Shown here: positions 30,433 through 30,631 of the stretch, piece by piece
Numbering within the stretch: the stretch's first letter is position 1
Layout: each line of letters opens with the position of its first letter
Source of the DNA: an uncultured Selenomonas sp.
GTDB lineage: Bacteria; Bacillota; Negativicutes; Selenomonadales; Selenomonadaceae
Length of the DNA: 30,631 nt
Direction: 5' to 3'
Assembly: GCA_905373085.1 (NCBI GenBank)
Contig: CAJPRR010000009.1
Coordinates: 1 to 30,631 of the forward strand
Notes under the pieces: generated by a model
What the model was told of the DNA's origin: nothing
Database searches by the model: none
Seen by the model: only the letters and a program-made list of their open reading frames with translations
Made by a program: the position numbers and the translations under genes

Positions 30433-30631
30433 AAAAAAACGCCCCGCCCCGCAACAAAAATGTCACAGGGACGAGACGTATCCCGCGGTTCCACCCTGAT
30501 TGACGCCGCCGCGCAACAAAGCATGCTGCGGCAAACGCCCGCCTTGAATTTTATTGAACTGCTGCTCCAAAGCGCCCGTCACTCCCAAGAACCGCGCAAG
30601 AATCGTGCGCCGCCCTGACGGTCTTCCACTG
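30433..30631 (-). promoter_or_regulatory. Glycine T-box riboswitch of glyQS (5' end outside the window)
   Basis: On the minus strand the T-box sequence AGGGTGGAACCGCGGG is at 30497-30482. A terminator stem pairs ACGTCTCGTCCC (30479-30468) with GGGGCGGGGCGT (30450-30439), followed by a T run. Five pairs or so are G-U, yet the 12-bp stem is unbroken. Upstream, AGGGCGGCG near 30610 matches the stem I distal-loop motif of glyQS T-boxes. A GGC specifier (30576-30574) followed by GCTTTGGAGC aligns with the Bacillus glyQS leader. Uncharged tRNA-Gly should pair with GGC and the T-box, stabilise the antiterminator, and allow glyQS transcription. The first part of stem I and the promoter lie beyond 30631. 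Confidence 0.93.

Overview
The window looks like a chromosomal segment of an anaerobic Negativicutes bacterium (Firmicutes with a double membrane), probably Selenomonas or a close relative. This rests on the high GC content, the AGGAGG-type ribosome binding sites, a T-box ahead of glyQS, a PPi-type phosphofructokinase, an ftsEX/M23/S41 cluster, and an outer-membrane-type lifestyle implied by a filamentous-haemagglutinin exoprotein. The genus is an inference from gene content; there is no rRNA or other marker here.

Layout. Positions 113-5035 (minus) encode a large secreted haemagglutinin-like exoprotein with about nine YDG/MBG-type repeats. A 920-bp stretch (5036-5955) has no conventional gene but holds what I read as a tandem type I toxin-antitoxin locus of Fst/par-like layout. 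It consists of a 22-residue hydrophobic peptide gene, a convergent antisense RNA with a near-consensus promoter, a shared bidirectional terminator, and a second unit that keeps the antisense RNA but has a truncated toxin. Next come a NaChBac-like voltage-gated cation channel and the envelope/division operon ftsE-ftsX-M23 peptidase-S41 peptidase. These are followed by a PPi-dependent phosphofructokinase and a protein-quality-control block (tig-clpP-clpX, then lon-yihA) that runs on into a pair of siroheme decarboxylase genes (ahbA-ahbB). All of these are on the minus strand.

After tig lie purL (large single-chain FGAM synthase) and a YhcH-family gene, also minus. They are separated by overlapping divergent promoters from a plus-strand Lrp-type regulator and aminotransferase pair resembling Bacillus AlaR-AlaT, followed by an AI-2E family membrane protein. 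A convergent bidirectional terminator then separates these from glyS and glyQ (minus), which are preceded by a glycine T-box riboswitch running to the end of the window.

How the genes work together. Trigger factor, ClpXP and Lon form a folding and degradation set in consecutive transcription units. FtsEX with a coiled-coil M23 hydrolase and an S41 protease fits regulated peptidoglycan cleavage at division. GlyQS is controlled by uncharged tRNA-Gly. The part that stands out as accessory is the toxin-antitoxin region at 5250-5950, together with a dispersed short repeat that sits just upstream of several minus-strand genes.
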